A stretch of 64,000 nucleotides of DNA from Shewanella electrodiphila (GCF_023283985.1 NZ_JAKIKU010000004.1:310001-374000); one strand, 5' to 3'. Shown: positions 1 to 10,029, counted from the first letter of the stretch. Notes: a model not told the origin generated them from the letters alone. Numbers and translations: made by a program.

Positions 1-480
1 ACCTTACTGGCAAAGCAGCCTAAAGGTGAATACTTCAAGCAGCATCAAATTGCAAAGTGTTGGTTATCTAAAGTCACTTTAAGTCCATTACAGCTCAATG
101 CGAGTCAAACCATGCCACACTTTGACTCCCTTGCTGAACACGATATGGCAGCAGTGCATTATCTCAATGATGTCCAATTGGGCGGCACCAGCTTTTATCG
201 TTATAAAGGCGCTGACAAACTGCACTTATCCCACGACGATAAAGACATTATTTTTAAAATGGTTGATGAGGTTAAGCAAGTTGCAGCAAGCCGAAAAGGC
301 TACATCACAGATTCAGATGACTTATTCGAAAAAGTATTCAGTATTGACGCTAAGCCAAATCGCATCGTTATCTATTCAGGTAATATTCTTCACAGCGCCA
401 ATATTACTGATGAAGTAGAGTTTGATAAGCGTTCTGAACATAATCGCACATCAATTAACTCTTTCTTTAGTATCGCCTAA
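1..480 (+). CDS. DUF6445-type 2OG-Fe(II) oxygenase-like protein (5' partial)
   Basis: The reading frame is open from base 1, so the gene begins before the window. The visible 159 codons include the methionine at 112, which I do not take as the start because coding continues upstream. An HxD pair (His-Phe-Asp just after that methionine), a distal His in an ILHSAN context and an Arg in NRTSINSFF near the C-terminus form the usual HxD...H...R arrangement of Fe(II)/2-oxoglutarate dioxygenases. The GGTSFYRYK segment resembles the DUF6445 family, which is often found near tryptophan halogenase and TonB receptor genes. The substrate is unknown. The family assignment is by recognition of motifs and is moderately sure. 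Confidence 0.7.
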   Translation, partial: TLLAKQPKGEYFKQHQIAKCWLSKVTLSPLQLNASQTMPHFDSLAEHDMAAVHYLNDVQLGGTSFYRYKGADKLHLSHDDKDIIFKMVDEVKQVAASRKGYITDSDDLFEKVFSIDAKPNRIVIYSGNILHSANITDEVEFDKRSEHNRTSINSFFSIA

Positions 481-621
481 ATTGTCAAAATCAACATTGT
501 GGTTACTGTTAATAAAGTCATTGTTGTGTTTTTTGAAAAACAGGTGATTAAGCTTCATTCATAAACGCTAGATTCACATTACTGGCAAGACTAAGATATG
601 CGTTAAATATTTCTGGATGAT

Positions 622-1041
622 ATGGATGCCACCCTAATGAAATTTAAGCGCTTTGAAGAACACTCCCATCAACTTGAAAATACTCGAATTAAAGCAAACT
701 ACGACCGCCTTCTATGTCGCTTTCGCTTATTAACGCTGCCTGATAATACTCAGTCAGAGACTGAGGTTATTACAGATAAATACTTACTATTAAGTCCTTT
801 TCACAATGGTAGGTTTACCCTAAACGACGTGGAATACCAACTCAAAATACGTTGGTTTCTTATTTGGCACTCATCCATTATAAAGCCCAATAGCCGCAGT
901 CAAGATAAAGCAAAGCGAGACTCAAAAAATGTAATCATTCCTGAACTACTGCCCTATAAACGTAAAACATCCATCATGCTATGCATATACGTGTTTTTAA
1001 TTACGTCATTAAAAATCGGCCTAAGCCTTTACGCAGTTTAA
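622..1041 (+). CDS. Hypothetical protein with C-terminal membrane segment
   Basis: I do not recognise this 139-residue protein. The N-terminal two thirds are basic and soluble-looking. The last ~25 residues form one hydrophobic stretch that could be a membrane anchor. Starts at 622 or 637 are both possible and neither has a strong ribosome binding site. It is followed immediately by a perfect hairpin terminator, which supports a transcribed unit ending here. There is no operon partner on the plus strand. It may be a lineage-specific gene, and a spurious frame cannot be excluded. Confidence 0.45.
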   Translation: MDATLMKFKRFEEHSHQLENTRIKANYDRLLCRFRLLTLPDNTQSETEVITDKYLLLSPFHNGRFTLNDVEYQLKIRWFLIWHSSIIKPNSRSQDKAKRDSKNVIIPELLPYKRKTSIMLCIYVFLITSLKIGLSLYAV

Positions 1042-1068
1042 TCAGCTCAGCTATCTAATAAACACAAA

Positions 1069-1100
1069 AAAGCGAATTCAGTAACCACTGAATTCGCTTT
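1069..1100. terminator. Bidirectional intrinsic terminator between 622-1041 gene and dbpA
   Basis: A perfect 14-bp inverted repeat (AAAGCGAATTCAGT / ACTGAATTCGCTTT) with a 4-base AACC loop lies between two convergent genes. It has an A-rich left flank and a GTTTT right flank, so it can terminate in both directions. Confidence 0.85.
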
Positions 1101-1158
1101 GTTTTAAAGCCTATTTATAAAAACTGGCTTACTAAAACTATTTTCTTACAAGCTAGGC

Positions 1159-2562
1159 TTATAAAAACCAGGCTCGGTAAGTCTTACCTTTAAGGCGGCC
1201 TTTGGTAATTTTGTTCAACGCTTTTTTAGAAGCATCACGTTTAACGGCTACAAACGAACGGATATCAGTGACCTTAATTTTACCAATATCAGCACCATCA
1301 ATACCGTTTTCACCGGTTAAGCCACCCACAATGTCACCAGGACGGATTTTGTGCTTTTTACCCGCATCAATTTGGATGGTGATCATTTCCGCTTCTTGCG
1401 GTTGCTTGTTGAGCACATTCATTGACGGTAAGGTTTCACCATCGATTTCTTTGCCAATCAGCTCTTCAATTTCAACCATTCTGTGGCCATCTGCATGACT
1501 AAAGAAAGTGTACGCAGCGCCTTTACTACCTGCACGGCCTGTACGACCAATACGGTGAATATGCACTTCTGTATCGTAAGCAATGTGATAGTTAAATACC
1601 GCTTCTAAATCTTCGATATCTAAACCACGAGAAGCCACATCGGTAGCCACTAATACGCGGGCGCTCTTGTTAGCAAAACGCAGTAACATTTGATCGCGAT
1701 CGCGCTGCTCTAAGTCGCCATGTAAAGCCAATACACTAAAACCTTGCTCAGCTAAAGTGTCAGCCACTTTTTGGGTTTCACGTTTGGTGTTACAAAAAAC
1801 CACTGCGCTTTCAGGTTGCTTTTCAAGGAGCAATAATTGCAATGCCTCTAAGCGAGCCTGATTGTCTTCTGTATGGTAAAAATGCTGCTCAATTGTGTGG
1901 TTGTCGTGAGTCGCCTCAACTTTAACCATCAAAGGCTTATACATAATCTGTTCAACAACTTGTTGAATTTGCTCAGGGAAAGTCGCACTGAACAATAATG
2001 TCTGACGCTCATGAGGGGTTTCAGCAATGATTTGATCAATATGATCTTGGAAGCCCATTTCTAACATGCGATCGGCTTCATCTAACACCAACATATTGAC
2101 ATTACTCAGATCTAAACGATTACGATCAAGATGATCAACAATACGTCCAGGTGTACCGACAATAATGTGCGCACCATGTTCAAGCGAACCGATTTGCGGC
2201 CCCATTGGAACGCCGCCACATAAGGTCAGCACCTTAATGTTATGAATACCACGGGCTAAAGTACGAATATCTTTAGCCACTTGATCGGCTAATTCGCGTG
2301 TTGGACACAGCACCATGGTTTGAATGCGAAAACGTTTCACATCAAGTTTGTTTAATAGACCTAAACCAAATGCAGCTGTTTTACCTGAGCCGGTTTTTCC
2401 TTGGCCAATCACGTCATCACCCGCAAGAATAGCTGGTAAGCTTTCAGCTTGGATTTGAGTCATAGACTCGTATCCCATGGTTTTAAGATTATCAAACAAA
2501 CCTGGTTTAAGATTAAGTGATGCGAAAGCCGTATTAGCGGCCTGTTCAGTAGACTGACTCAA
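1159..2562 (-). CDS. dbpA: ATP-dependent RNA helicase DbpA
   Basis: DEAD-box RNA helicase of 467 residues that acts in large-subunit ribosome assembly. The family binds hairpin 92 of 23S rRNA through its C-terminal domain. The motifs are in order: Walker A GQGKTGSGKTAA, motif Ia PTRELADQ, Ib GTPGR, DEAD, SAT, RGLDIEDLE, and HRIGRTGRAG. The last ~75 residues (after about 390, including KHKIRPGDIVGGLTGENG) match the DbpA RNA-binding domain, which separates it from RhlE/SrmB-type helicases. Length is normal for DbpA. It is monocistronic on the minus strand and ends at a shared hairpin terminator. A second DEAD-box gene at 23880-25136 is of a different subfamily. Confidence 0.95.
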   Translation of the reverse strand: MSQSTEQAANTAFASLNLKPGLFDNLKTMGYESMTQIQAESLPAILAGDDVIGQGKTGSGKTAAFGLGLLNKLDVKRFRIQTMVLCPTRELADQVAKDIRTLARGIHNIKVLTLCGGVPMGPQIGSLEHGAHIIVGTPGRIVDHLDRNRLDLSNVNMLVLDEADRMLEMGFQDHIDQIIAETPHERQTLLFSATFPEQIQQVVEQIMYKPLMVKVEATHDNHTIEQHFYHTEDNQARLEALQLLLLEKQPESAVVFCNTKRETQKVADTLAEQGFSVLALHGDLEQRDRDQMLLRFANKSARVLVATDVASRGLDIEDLEAVFNYHIAYDTEVHIHRIGRTGRAGSKGAAYTFFSHADGHRMVEIEELIGKEIDGETLPSMNVLNKQPQEAEMITIQIDAGKKHKIRPGDIVGGLTGENGIDGADIGKIKVTDIRSFVAVKRDASKKALNKITKGRLKGKTYRAWFL

Positions 2563-2713
2563 GGTGAATATCCTCTGATATCAAAGCAAAATGGGATAAT
2601 AGAAACAACTCGGCCAAGGATAAAATACCTTGGCCAAATGTTTGAATGTCTATTGTAGCAATTTTATCCGTTAGTCGCTGACATTTATTCGCATAAAACG
2701 GATTGTGATAACC

Positions 2714-3580
2714 CTATACAATTTCCCCAAAACGTCCTTGCTGATAATCATCAATGGCCTGATTTATCTCTGCTTGGCTATTCATCACAAATGGCCCCAT
2801 ATGTACGATTCTCTCATTAATAGGGCAGCCTGCTAGTAATAAAATGCCAGTGTCTTGATTCCCGGCTTTGATATGGGTATTGAGTTCTGGTTCAATAACT
2901 AATAGCTGGCCTTCTGTCGCTTTTGCCTGCATTCCACTGATATCGACGTACTCAAGCTCGCCTTGATAAATGAAAACACTAACACTTTGATGTGCCGACA
3001 AATCAAGTTGTGCTTGGCCATTTTCATTTAGCATTAAATCCGCAATCGCACCATTACCCGCCAAACCTTGAATGCTGGCCGCTATGATTTGAGGGCTATC
3101 GGCAAACTGCCAGTCGCCTGCCAGTGCTTTAAGGTTAGCGCCGCTATCATTGCTTACGACTGGATTAGGCGTGCCTGTTGTGTCTTGATAAATCGCGGGG
3201 CGCATTTTATCTTTGGCTGGCATGTTAAGCCAAATCTGAAACCCATGAAGGCCTTCGTTAGCATCAGCAAGGGGCATTTCAGAATGCACTACGCCACTTC
3301 CTGTGCTCATCCATTGCACATCACCTGCACGAATAGCTTTAACATTACCGAGTTGATCTCGATGCTCAAAACCGCCTTTACGGATATACGTAAAGGTTTC
3401 AATACCTCGGTGCGGATGTGGTGGAAAGCCACCAATAAAGTCTTGCTGATCGTTTGATTTGATCTCATCAATCATTAAATAAGGATCAAAACGGGTATTC
3501 ATAAAATCCGCTACCCGTTTAATGTTCACTCCATCGCCATCCATCGCTGGACGAGCGGTAAATTTGCTTAATACTTTCAT
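2714..3580 (-). CDS. Pirin family protein
   Basis: Bicupin pirin-family protein of 288 residues. The N-terminal cupin carries the metal-binding pattern HPHRGIETFTY (about residues 56-66) and GVVHSEMP (about 98-105), giving the His/His/His/Glu ligand set. Bacterial pirins such as E. coli YhhW show quercetin 2,3-dioxygenase activity, while others bind metabolic enzymes or regulators, so the physiological role here cannot be read from sequence. It stands alone between dbpA and an SMI1/KNR4 gene, all on the minus strand, with 133 bp or more on each side. The product is probably cytoplasmic, as no signal peptide is visible. Confidence 0.9.
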   Translation of the reverse strand: MKVLSKFTARPAMDGDGVNIKRVADFMNTRFDPYLMIDEIKSNDQQDFIGGFPPHPHRGIETFTYIRKGGFEHRDQLGNVKAIRAGDVQWMSTGSGVVHSEMPLADANEGLHGFQIWLNMPAKDKMRPAIYQDTTGTPNPVVSNDSGANLKALAGDWQFADSPQIIAASIQGLAGNGAIADLMLNENGQAQLDLSAHQSVSVFIYQGELEYVDISGMQAKATEGQLLVIEPELNTHIKAGNQDTGILLLAGCPINERIVHMGPFVMNSQAEINQAIDDYQQGRFGEIV

Positions 3581-3851
3581 GATAAAGCGCTCAGTTAACC
3601 TTTAATGAGATCACTTTATCAAGCATATAGTCGAATGAATATTGCATTAAAGCGTAGTTATCTTTCGATTTTATACTTGTATTAGATTATATAAAAATAG
3701 CTATTTCAGTAAAAAATAATTAAAATCAAAGGCGTGGCGGTTTTGTTGCTTATAGCGAGTAACGATATAACAGTGTCGATTTTAATCTCACCACATGAAA
3801 TTAATCTTCACGGAAAATATTCTTCACATAAGAATATTCATCACGGAAGTC

Positions 3852-4301
3852 TTACAGCTTATTAAACTCTTCTAACCATTCAATAAAAGCGTTTGAGACT
3901 TTCTCAACCGTCCCCAAAGCCTGGTTATAAAACCACACAGGTGCATCTTTTTGACTCGCGGCGCAGTCAGTTTGCTTAAAACAAAACATGTTGCCCTTAC
4001 AGTCAGAAGCAAACAGAATATGGCCTTTCGGCATACCGCTCATTTCATATAAGTTTGATAATAAACTCACATCATCAAGACTTAAAAAGTCCTGAACTTC
4101 AGATATATCAACACCTAAATCACAAATCTTAGTTAACACATTGGGTGTATGCACTAAACCATAAGTGGCAATTAAATACTTATATGAGTCAGGTAAAACA
4201 GCATTTAGTCTTGATTCTAGTGCGTCGATATCATCACTTTTAATCGGTACCATGGCATGTTTACTGCCCCAGTTTTTGACAAAGAGATCAATGCTATTCA
4301 T
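3852..4301 (-). CDS. SMI1/KNR4 family protein
   Basis: Protein of 149 residues with the SMI1/KNR4 (SUKH-like) fold signature. It has an N-terminal helix followed by ALESRLNAVLPDSYKYLIATYG and, further on, a YEMSGMPKGHILFASDCKGNMFCF segment that matches the family's glycine and aspartate pattern. SUKH proteins are frequently immunity proteins of polymorphic toxin systems, but no toxin gene is adjacent here, so this one is an orphan. It is monocistronic on the minus strand. Its precise role is unknown. Confidence 0.8.
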   Translation of the reverse strand: MNSIDLFVKNWGSKHAMVPIKSDDIDALESRLNAVLPDSYKYLIATYGLVHTPNVLTKICDLGVDISEVQDFLSLDDVSLLSNLYEMSGMPKGHILFASDCKGNMFCFKQTDCAASQKDAPVWFYNQALGTVEKVSNAFIEWLEEFNKL

Positions 4302-4511
4302 TTTAGAGATTCCAATATAATTTAAGGCGTAAACGAGAAAGGATTATACACTGGCTCTGATGATTAAAGCGCTTCATACTGAAGGGTTATGGGAAAAGCG
4401 ATTTGAGTGTTAGAGGAATATTGAAACAAGCTCATGCCATTGAATCATAGCATGAGCTAAAAATGCTGATTATTCAGAGCACTCTTTATTACGGCACTCT
4501 TGCTTAAGGTA

Positions 4512-4910
4512 CTATTTTTTACAACACACTTGTTTGCGGCATAGTTTAACATTACGCCAATGCGCGTAAGCAACAATAAATGCGCCAGCTAACGTCAGTA
4601 GTTTCTCACCAACTTCACCAACAATGTCATGTCCGTAAACCGATGATGCAACCAAAGTCAGCAGGCCAACAATAGCAAACATCAATACTTTAGCATCACG
4701 GTGGCGTTGGCAGCCCATTAACACCGCTATCGTACTGGTAGGCAGTACCAACCACACCATCACCTCATGATATAAATGATCGTTTAATGGCAATGCTGAT
4801 AACGAAGGTAACAAGGCAAGTAATATTGGGGTTGCAATACAATGTAAGGCGCAAAGACTTGATAACCCGATAGCCAGCTTATCCAGTAGCGATTGCATAT
4901 TATTTGTCAT
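4512..4910 (-). CDS. MerC domain-containing membrane protein
   Basis: Small integral membrane protein (132 residues) with four predicted transmembrane segments. The MerC-type motif CALHC sits in the first segment, and a cysteine-containing tail (CRKQVCCKK) ends the protein. MerC proteins of mercury resistance operons transport Hg(II) with paired cysteines. Chromosomal orphans like this one, without merR/merA, are common in marine gammaproteobacteria and are sometimes linked to zinc homeostasis. Nothing in the flanks shows a mer operon, so a role in mercury is not supported, and metal specificity remains open. Confidence 0.8.
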   Translation of the reverse strand: MTNNMQSLLDKLAIGLSSLCALHCIATPILLALLPSLSALPLNDHLYHEVMVWLVLPTSTIAVLMGCQRHRDAKVLMFAIVGLLTLVASSVYGHDIVGEVGEKLLTLAGAFIVAYAHWRNVKLCRKQVCCKK

Positions 4911-5097
4911 GTGAAATCCTTTTATCTCTTAGTCGTGAGCGCCAATTATTGATTTAGCATAAGCTAAATTGGAGTAGTATTTAACACTAATTTAACTGAA
5001 TAAGAAACAGTAACAAGACTTAATTTACTCAGTAAGCTCGTTAATTGATTTCACGATTTAATCGAGTTGAAACTATCCATTGAATAGGCATAAAAAA

Positions 5098-5113
5098 GAG
5101 CGCCGAAGCGCCC
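5098..5113 (-). terminator. Intrinsic terminator of the yadGH-type operon
   Basis: Read on the minus strand this is GGGCGC-TTCG-GCGCTC followed by six T residues. It is a compact UUCG-loop hairpin placed 33 bp past the stop of the permease gene. Confidence 0.9.
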
Positions 5114-5145
5114 TTAAAAAATCGATTAAACATTATTTTTATCGT

Positions 5146-5916
5146 TTAACTACGAAGCCCGATACCACGGGAAATTAAGTAGTAAGCGACAAACCATAAC
5201 GAGGCACAAAAGCCGACCATGATTGCAATCGATAACGGTACGCTGATATCAGCAAAGCCTAAAAAGCCGTAACGGAATACATTAATCATATACACCACAG
5301 GATTTAGCGCCGATACACCTTGCCAAAAATCAGGCAGTAACGATAACGAGTAAAACACCCCACCTAAATAAGTTAACGGCGTTAAAATGAAGGTCGGAAT
5401 AATGCTAATGTCATCAAAGCTTTTAGCAAATACCGCATTAATTAACCCGCCTAATGCAAACAGCACTGAGGTTAAAAACACCGTCATAATCACTAAGCCA
5501 ACATGGTGTAGTGATAAGTTCACAAAAAACATCGCCACCAGCGTGACAATCAAGCCAACAGCCAATCCACGGGCAACACCACCACCGACGTAACCAGCAA
5601 TCATCACATAGTGTGGTACAGGCGCGACCATCAATTCTTCAATGCTGCCATGCATTTTTGCACTGAAAAATGATGAGGCTACATTTGAATAGGAGTTAGT
5701 GATCACCGACATCATAATAAGACCCGGGGCAATAAACTCCATATAAGACACGCCGCCCATTTCACCGATTCGATTACCAATTAAATTACCGAAAATCAAA
5801 AAATACAAGGTCATGGTAATGGCTGGCGGAACTAGAGTTTGCACCCAGATACGGGTAAAACGATTAATTTCTTTAGTCAGAATACTTTTAAAGGCAACCC
5901 AATAAAGTTGATTCAT
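5146..5916 (-). CDS. yadH: ABC-2 type transporter permease (YadH-like)
   Basis: Inner-membrane permease of 256 residues with six hydrophobic segments, the usual ABC-2 layout. It has the amphipathic N-terminus LYWVAFKSILTKEINRFTRIW and the conserved LGGVFYSLSLLPDFW region near residue 190. It overlaps the upstream ATPase gene by one base (TAATG), with an AAGGAGG ribosome binding site just before the start, so the two are translated together. YadH is the presumed membrane half of an exporter of unknown substrate. The assignment to the YadGH pair rests on sequence resemblance and gene order. Confidence 0.9.
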   Translation of the reverse strand: MNQLYWVAFKSILTKEINRFTRIWVQTLVPPAITMTLYFLIFGNLIGNRIGEMGGVSYMEFIAPGLIMMSVITNSYSNVASSFFSAKMHGSIEELMVAPVPHYVMIAGYVGGGVARGLAVGLIVTLVAMFFVNLSLHHVGLVIMTVFLTSVLFALGGLINAVFAKSFDDISIIPTFILTPLTYLGGVFYSLSLLPDFWQGVSALNPVVYMINVFRYGFLGFADISVPLSIAIMVGFCASLWFVAYYLISRGIGLRS

Positions 5917-6857
5917 TATTTTGCCTCCTTGGCTTTTTCAACTAACTCAACAAACAACTCTTCAAGACGGTTAGCTTTGTTACGCATTGATAATACTTCA
6001 ATATCTTGTTTACTTAGCTGAGCAAATAACTCATTTAAGTTTTGTGCTTTGGCCACATCCACTTCTAATGTATGACCATCGACCAAGCGGCTATTCATGT
6101 TTTCCAACACAGGTGCAGCTTTAATATCTTGGCGTAAATCAAGAATAAAAGTTTCTACATCAAGCTTACTGAGTAACGCTTTCATGCTGGTGCATTCCAC
6201 CAACAAGCCTTTATCAATAATACCGATATTACGGCACAGCATTTCCGCTTCTTCAAGGTAATGGGTGGTGAGAATAATGGTCACGCCTTGGTTATTAATA
6301 TCTTTTAAAAATTGCCACATTGAGCGGCGAAGTTCGATATCTACCCCTGCTGTAGGCTCATCTAAAATTAATAGCTTTGGTTCATGCATCAGTGCACGAG
6401 CAATCATTAAACGGCGTTTCATGCCGCCAGATAATGCTCTAGCTTGGCTGTCGCGTTTTTCCCACAAATCTAATTGGCTCAGATATTTTTTGGCGCGCTC
6501 TAGGGCAAGGTTTCTAATCACCCCATAATAACCCGCTTGGTTAACTACAATTTGCAGCACGGTTTCAAACTGGTTGAAATTAAACTCTTGCGGCACTAAA
6601 CCGATGCACATTTTGGCTCGTTCTAGGTTGTTATCGATGTCATATTCAAACACCTTCACGCTACCAGAAGACTTTTGCACTAATGAACTAATCACCCCGA
6701 TGGTCGTCGACTTACCGGCACCATTGGGCCCTAACAAAGCAAAAAAATCACCTTGTTCAACGGTTAAGCTAACTCCTTTAACAGCGTGAACGCCGCCTTT
6801 ATAAGTTTTTTGCAGGTTTTCGATCACCAAAGCATTGGTGTTGTTGCTCATTGTCAT
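5916..6857 (-). CDS. yadG: ABC transporter ATP-binding protein (YadG-like)
   Basis: ATPase of 313 residues that powers the permease encoded immediately downstream. Walker A is GPNGAGKST, the ABC signature is LSGGMKRRL, Walker B is LLILDEPTAGVD, and the H-loop is TTHYLEEAE. A ~80-residue C-terminal extension after the nucleotide-binding domain is typical of drug- and polysaccharide-exporter ATPases of this group. It is the first gene of a two-gene operon with a stop/start overlap. The exported substrate is unknown. Confidence 0.92.
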   Translation of the reverse strand: MTMSNNTNALVIENLQKTYKGGVHAVKGVSLTVEQGDFFALLGPNGAGKSTTIGVISSLVQKSSGSVKVFEYDIDNNLERAKMCIGLVPQEFNFNQFETVLQIVVNQAGYYGVIRNLALERAKKYLSQLDLWEKRDSQARALSGGMKRRLMIARALMHEPKLLILDEPTAGVDIELRRSMWQFLKDINNQGVTIILTTHYLEEAEMLCRNIGIIDKGLLVECTSMKALLSKLDVETFILDLRQDIKAAPVLENMNSRLVDGHTLEVDVAKAQNLNELFAQLSKQDIEVLSMRNKANRLEELFVELVEKAKEAK

Positions 6858-6984
6858 TCCTCTGATCCATAAATTGCGAATTACACGTTTACATGACTTG
6901 CTATCAATAGCCTATTGTAAACAAGGTATTGTAAATGACGCAGCGTATACGTAAAAGACGCAAAACTTTATGACGCCCAAAACA

Positions 6985-7009
6985 AAACTCCCGCCTATAG
7001 CGGGAGTTT
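6985..7009 (-). terminator. Terminator downstream of hpt
   Basis: A perfect 10-bp inverted repeat AAACTCCCGC / GCGGGAGTTT with a 5-base loop lies 17 bp past the stop of hpt, ending the mpl-ubiX-hpt unit. The minus-strand side ends GTTTTGTTTT. Confidence 0.85.
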
Positions 7010-7026
7010 ACATTCAAAAGGTGACA

Positions 7027-7557
7027 TTAATCTAATGGCACAACTTTCGCGATGTAAGGCAAGTTACGATACTGCTCAGCGTAGTCGATACCATAACCTA
7101 CGATAAATTCGTCAGGAATGGTAAAACCGATAAAGTCGACAGGTACGTCTACTTCACGGCGCTCAGGCTTATCCAGTAAAGTACACAGCGCTAAGCTTTT
7201 TGGCTCACGCAGTAATAGCATTTCACGTACTTTATTTAAGGTATTGCCTGAATCAATTAAATCTTCAACAATCAATACGTCACGATCGATGATCTCAGAT
7301 GATACATCTTTTAAGATCTTCACATCGCGTGTGCTTGTCATTGCATTGCCATAGCTTGAAACTGACATAAAGTCGATTTCAACATGGCCCTTAATACGGC
7401 GACATAGGTCAGCCATAAAAACCACAGACCCTTTCAATAAGCCGACCATTAACAAACGCTCGCTGTCTGCGTAATGGGCATTAATCCTTTCAGCTAATAT
7501 ATCCAGTTTTTCGTTGATTTCTTCTGCAGAAATCATCACTTCGGTTGTGTGTTTCAT
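7027..7557 (-). CDS. hpt: Hypoxanthine phosphoribosyltransferase
   Basis: Purine salvage enzyme of 176 residues that makes IMP (and GMP) from hypoxanthine (guanine) and PRPP in the cytoplasm. The PRPP-binding loop [14 protein letters not shown] (about residues 95-108) is intact, as is the purine-side segment [19 protein letters not shown] near the C-terminus. Length equals E. coli Hpt. It is the last gene of the mpl-ubiX-hpt group, 39 bp after ubiX, and is followed by a strong terminator. Confidence 0.96.
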   Translation of the reverse strand: MKHTTEVMISAEEINEKLDILAERINAHYADSERLLMVGLLKGSVVFMADLCRRIKGHVEIDFMSVSSYGNAMTSTRDVKILKDVSSEIIDRDVLIVEDLIDSGNTLNKVREMLLLREPKSLALCTLLDKPERREVDVPVDFIGFTIPDEFIVGYGIDYAEQYRNLPYIAKVVPLD

Positions 7558-7596
7558 ATTACTCTCAATTGTCGTGATTTTCGGGCTTAACTTAAG

Positions 7597-8268
7597 TTAA
7601 ATTGCGGTGTCGTCGCGAGACTTTTGTGCAGCATAACCCCAGCGATTTGTCAGCCCATGTTCAATACCCAAATGATCTAGAATTCGGGAAACCATGAAGT
7701 TTACCAGATCTTCTATCGATTGGGGATGGTGATAAAAGCCTGGCGCTGCAGGCATGATGGTCGCGCCGTTACGTGTCAGGCTTAACATATGTTCTAAGTG
7801 TATGGCGCTAAAGGGAGTTTCTCTTGGTACTAAGATTAATTGACCCCGCTCTTTTATTACCACATCTGCCGCTCTTTCTAACAAATTATTGCTCATTCCT
7901 GTTGCAACGGCTGCTAAAGTGCCTGTTGAGCAGGGACAAATCACCATTTGCTTTGGCGCAGCGCTGCCTGATGCGGGCGGCGAAAACCACTCATCTTTAC
8001 CCAATACCACCAACTCACCAACTTCTGAACCAGTCATATTAAAATGGCTCAGCAATTGTTCGCGGGCTTTTTCAGCATTGGCACTGAGCTGCAAACCTTC
8101 TTCAGTGGCAAGTACCACGCGCGCGGCGCTTGATATCATCAAAAACACTTGATATTCGGCCATTAGTAAACTGTGTAGCAGCTTTAACCCATAAGGCGCG
8201 CCAGAAGCGCCAGTCCATGCAAGGCTGATCGCTTTATCTGTTTTTTTGTACTGTGTTGTATTACTCAT
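7597..8268 (-). CDS. ubiX: Flavin prenyltransferase UbiX
   Basis: Makes prenylated FMN from reduced FMN and dimethylallyl phosphate, the cofactor of the UbiD decarboxylase in ubiquinone synthesis. The N-terminal flavin-binding segment is [16 protein letters not shown], the central stretch is [28 protein letters not shown], and [20 protein letters not shown] is characteristic. At 223 residues it is longer than many UbiX proteins because of short extensions at both ends. It lies between mpl and hpt on the minus strand. It does not form a gene pair with ubiD here. Confidence 0.95.
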   Translation of the reverse strand: MSNTTQYKKTDKAISLAWTGASGAPYGLKLLHSLLMAEYQVFLMISSAARVVLATEEGLQLSANAEKAREQLLSHFNMTGSEVGELVVLGKDEWFSPPASGSAAPKQMVICPCSTGTLAAVATGMSNNLLERAADVVIKERGQLILVPRETPFSAIHLEHMLSLTRNGATIMPAAPGFYHHPQSIEDLVNFMVSRILDHLGIEHGLTNRWGYAAQKSRDDTAI

Positions 8269-8354
8269 AAACTCTCTAACAGCTAACGTTGTCGTTAGCC
8301 CTGTATACGTTTCATCACTGAAATAAATGCAATAAAAGCTTCAATCGATGACAA

Positions 8355-9755
8355 TTATTTTAAAGCAGCAATCAGTTTCTGGTGAATACCATTAAAACCG
8401 CCATTACTCATGATAACGATCGTATCACCTTCACAAGCTGTTGCCGTCACTAAAGCAATTATGTCATTAATATCTGTCGATACTGTCACAGGAATACTGG
8501 CATTAGCCATATTGGTTTCAATATCCCAACCGATATTGTCAGCTTGGTACAAAAACGCGCAATCCGCCAATGACATAGATTCAGCAAGAGTATCTTTGTG
8601 AACGCCGCTTTTCATGGTATTTGAGCGCGGCTCAAGCACCACAATCAATTTACCTGAAGCCTTTTCGCCTGCACCTACTTTGGCACGTAAACCTTGTAGT
8701 GTCGTTTCAATAGCCGTTGGGTGATGGGCAAAATCATCATAAACAGCAATGCCATTAACCGTATCAAGTAACTCTAAACGGCGCTTAGGCGGGGAAAATT
8801 TGGTTAATGCTTCAATGGCATGATGAGGGGCTACGCCCACATGACGAGCCGCAGCTATAGCCATCACTGCATTTTCGATATTATGCTGACCGATAAGTCC
8901 CCAGTTTAAAATGCCTTGAGACTCACCATCAAACATCACTTCAAATTCATGTCCATCTGCAGCGATCGTATTGGCATACCAACCTTGAGCCACTTGCAGG
9001 CCTTTGGTTGGCGAGGCATAAAACTGCTCTTGCTCGCTCCAGCAACCAAGTTCGATGACTTCTTTAACCGCATCGACCTCAGCAGGCCAAATCACTTTTC
9101 CCTCGCCAGGAACAGTACGAATAACATGATTAAATTGACGTTGTATCGCGGCGAGATCGCTGAAGATATCGGCATGATCAAATTCGAGATTATTAATCAC
9201 TAACGTGCGCGGACGGTAATGGACAAACTTAGAACGTTTATCGAAAAAAGCACTGTCGTATTCATCGGCTTCAACCACAAAAAACGGCGAGTTGCCTAAT
9301 CTTGCTGATACACCAAAGTTTTGTGGCACACCGCCAATTAAAAAGCCGGGCTCGTAACCACAATACTCCAGTACCCACGCCAACATACTTGAGGTTGATG
9401 TTTTACCATGGGTGCCAGATACCGCTAATACCCAACGTTCAGGCAAAATATACTCAGATAAGAATTGCGGTCCAGAAGTGTATTTAATACCACGATTAAG
9501 CACGGCCTCAACACAAGGATTACCACGGCTCATAGCATTGCCAATCACAACCAAGTCAGGTTGGTTTTCACCCTCTTTACCTAACTGCACAGGATCAAAA
9601 CCTTGAATAAGCTCAATGCCTTGCTCTTCTAGCTGAGTGCTCATTGGTGGGTAAACATTGGCATCACTACCAGTCACTTTGTGTCCCATCGCACGGGCTA
9701 ATAATGCGAGGCCGCCCATAAAAGTGCCACAGATCCCAAGAATATGTACGTGCAT
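8355..9755 (-). CDS. mpl: UDP-N-acetylmuramate:L-alanyl-gamma-D-glutamyl-meso-diaminopimelate ligase
   Basis: Murein tripeptide ligase of 466 residues that joins recycled tripeptide to UDP-MurNAc in the cytoplasm. It starts MHVHILGICGTFMGGLA, typical of Mpl rather than MurC. The ATP loop GTHGKTSTSSML is at about residue 114, NNLEFDHADIF marks the central ligase domain, and YDDFAHHPTAIETTL the C-terminal domain. It is the first gene of the mpl-ubiX-hpt group on the minus strand, with 86 bp to ubiX. Length is normal. Confidence 0.95.
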   Translation of the reverse strand: MHVHILGICGTFMGGLALLARAMGHKVTGSDANVYPPMSTQLEEQGIELIQGFDPVQLGKEGENQPDLVVIGNAMSRGNPCVEAVLNRGIKYTSGPQFLSEYILPERWVLAVSGTHGKTSTSSMLAWVLEYCGYEPGFLIGGVPQNFGVSARLGNSPFFVVEADEYDSAFFDKRSKFVHYRPRTLVINNLEFDHADIFSDLAAIQRQFNHVIRTVPGEGKVIWPAEVDAVKEVIELGCWSEQEQFYASPTKGLQVAQGWYANTIAADGHEFEVMFDGESQGILNWGLIGQHNIENAVMAIAAARHVGVAPHHAIEALTKFSPPKRRLELLDTVNGIAVYDDFAHHPTAIETTLQGLRAKVGAGEKASGKLIVVLEPRSNTMKSGVHKDTLAESMSLADCAFLYQADNIGWDIETNMANASIPVTVSTDINDIIALVTATACEGDTIVIMSNGGFNGIHQKLIAALK

Positions 9756-10029
9756 GCAATTGCTCTGTCTGAATAAAGAATGGCTTATTCTAAAGCATTG
9801 CGACTGAGATTGTCAGCTCACAATAACAAGCTTTAATGTTTAGCCATCACTAACGCACAACTTAGTTAGAACTATGTAATCGTTGCCAACAACGCCCTAC
9901 GCTATTGTCCTTAATACCTGAACATCAAGATTGTTAGTTATCCTGCATAATCAATTCTAGCTGGTCATGTTTCTTTATTGATAAAAAAGCCGTAATAATG
10001 GCTTAGCCGATTTTCAACAAGGACTTAAC

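Noticed and set aside
98-418. 106-residue plus-strand frame overlapping the first gene
   Set aside because: It is in another frame of the oxygenase-like gene, which has the conserved iron-binding residues.
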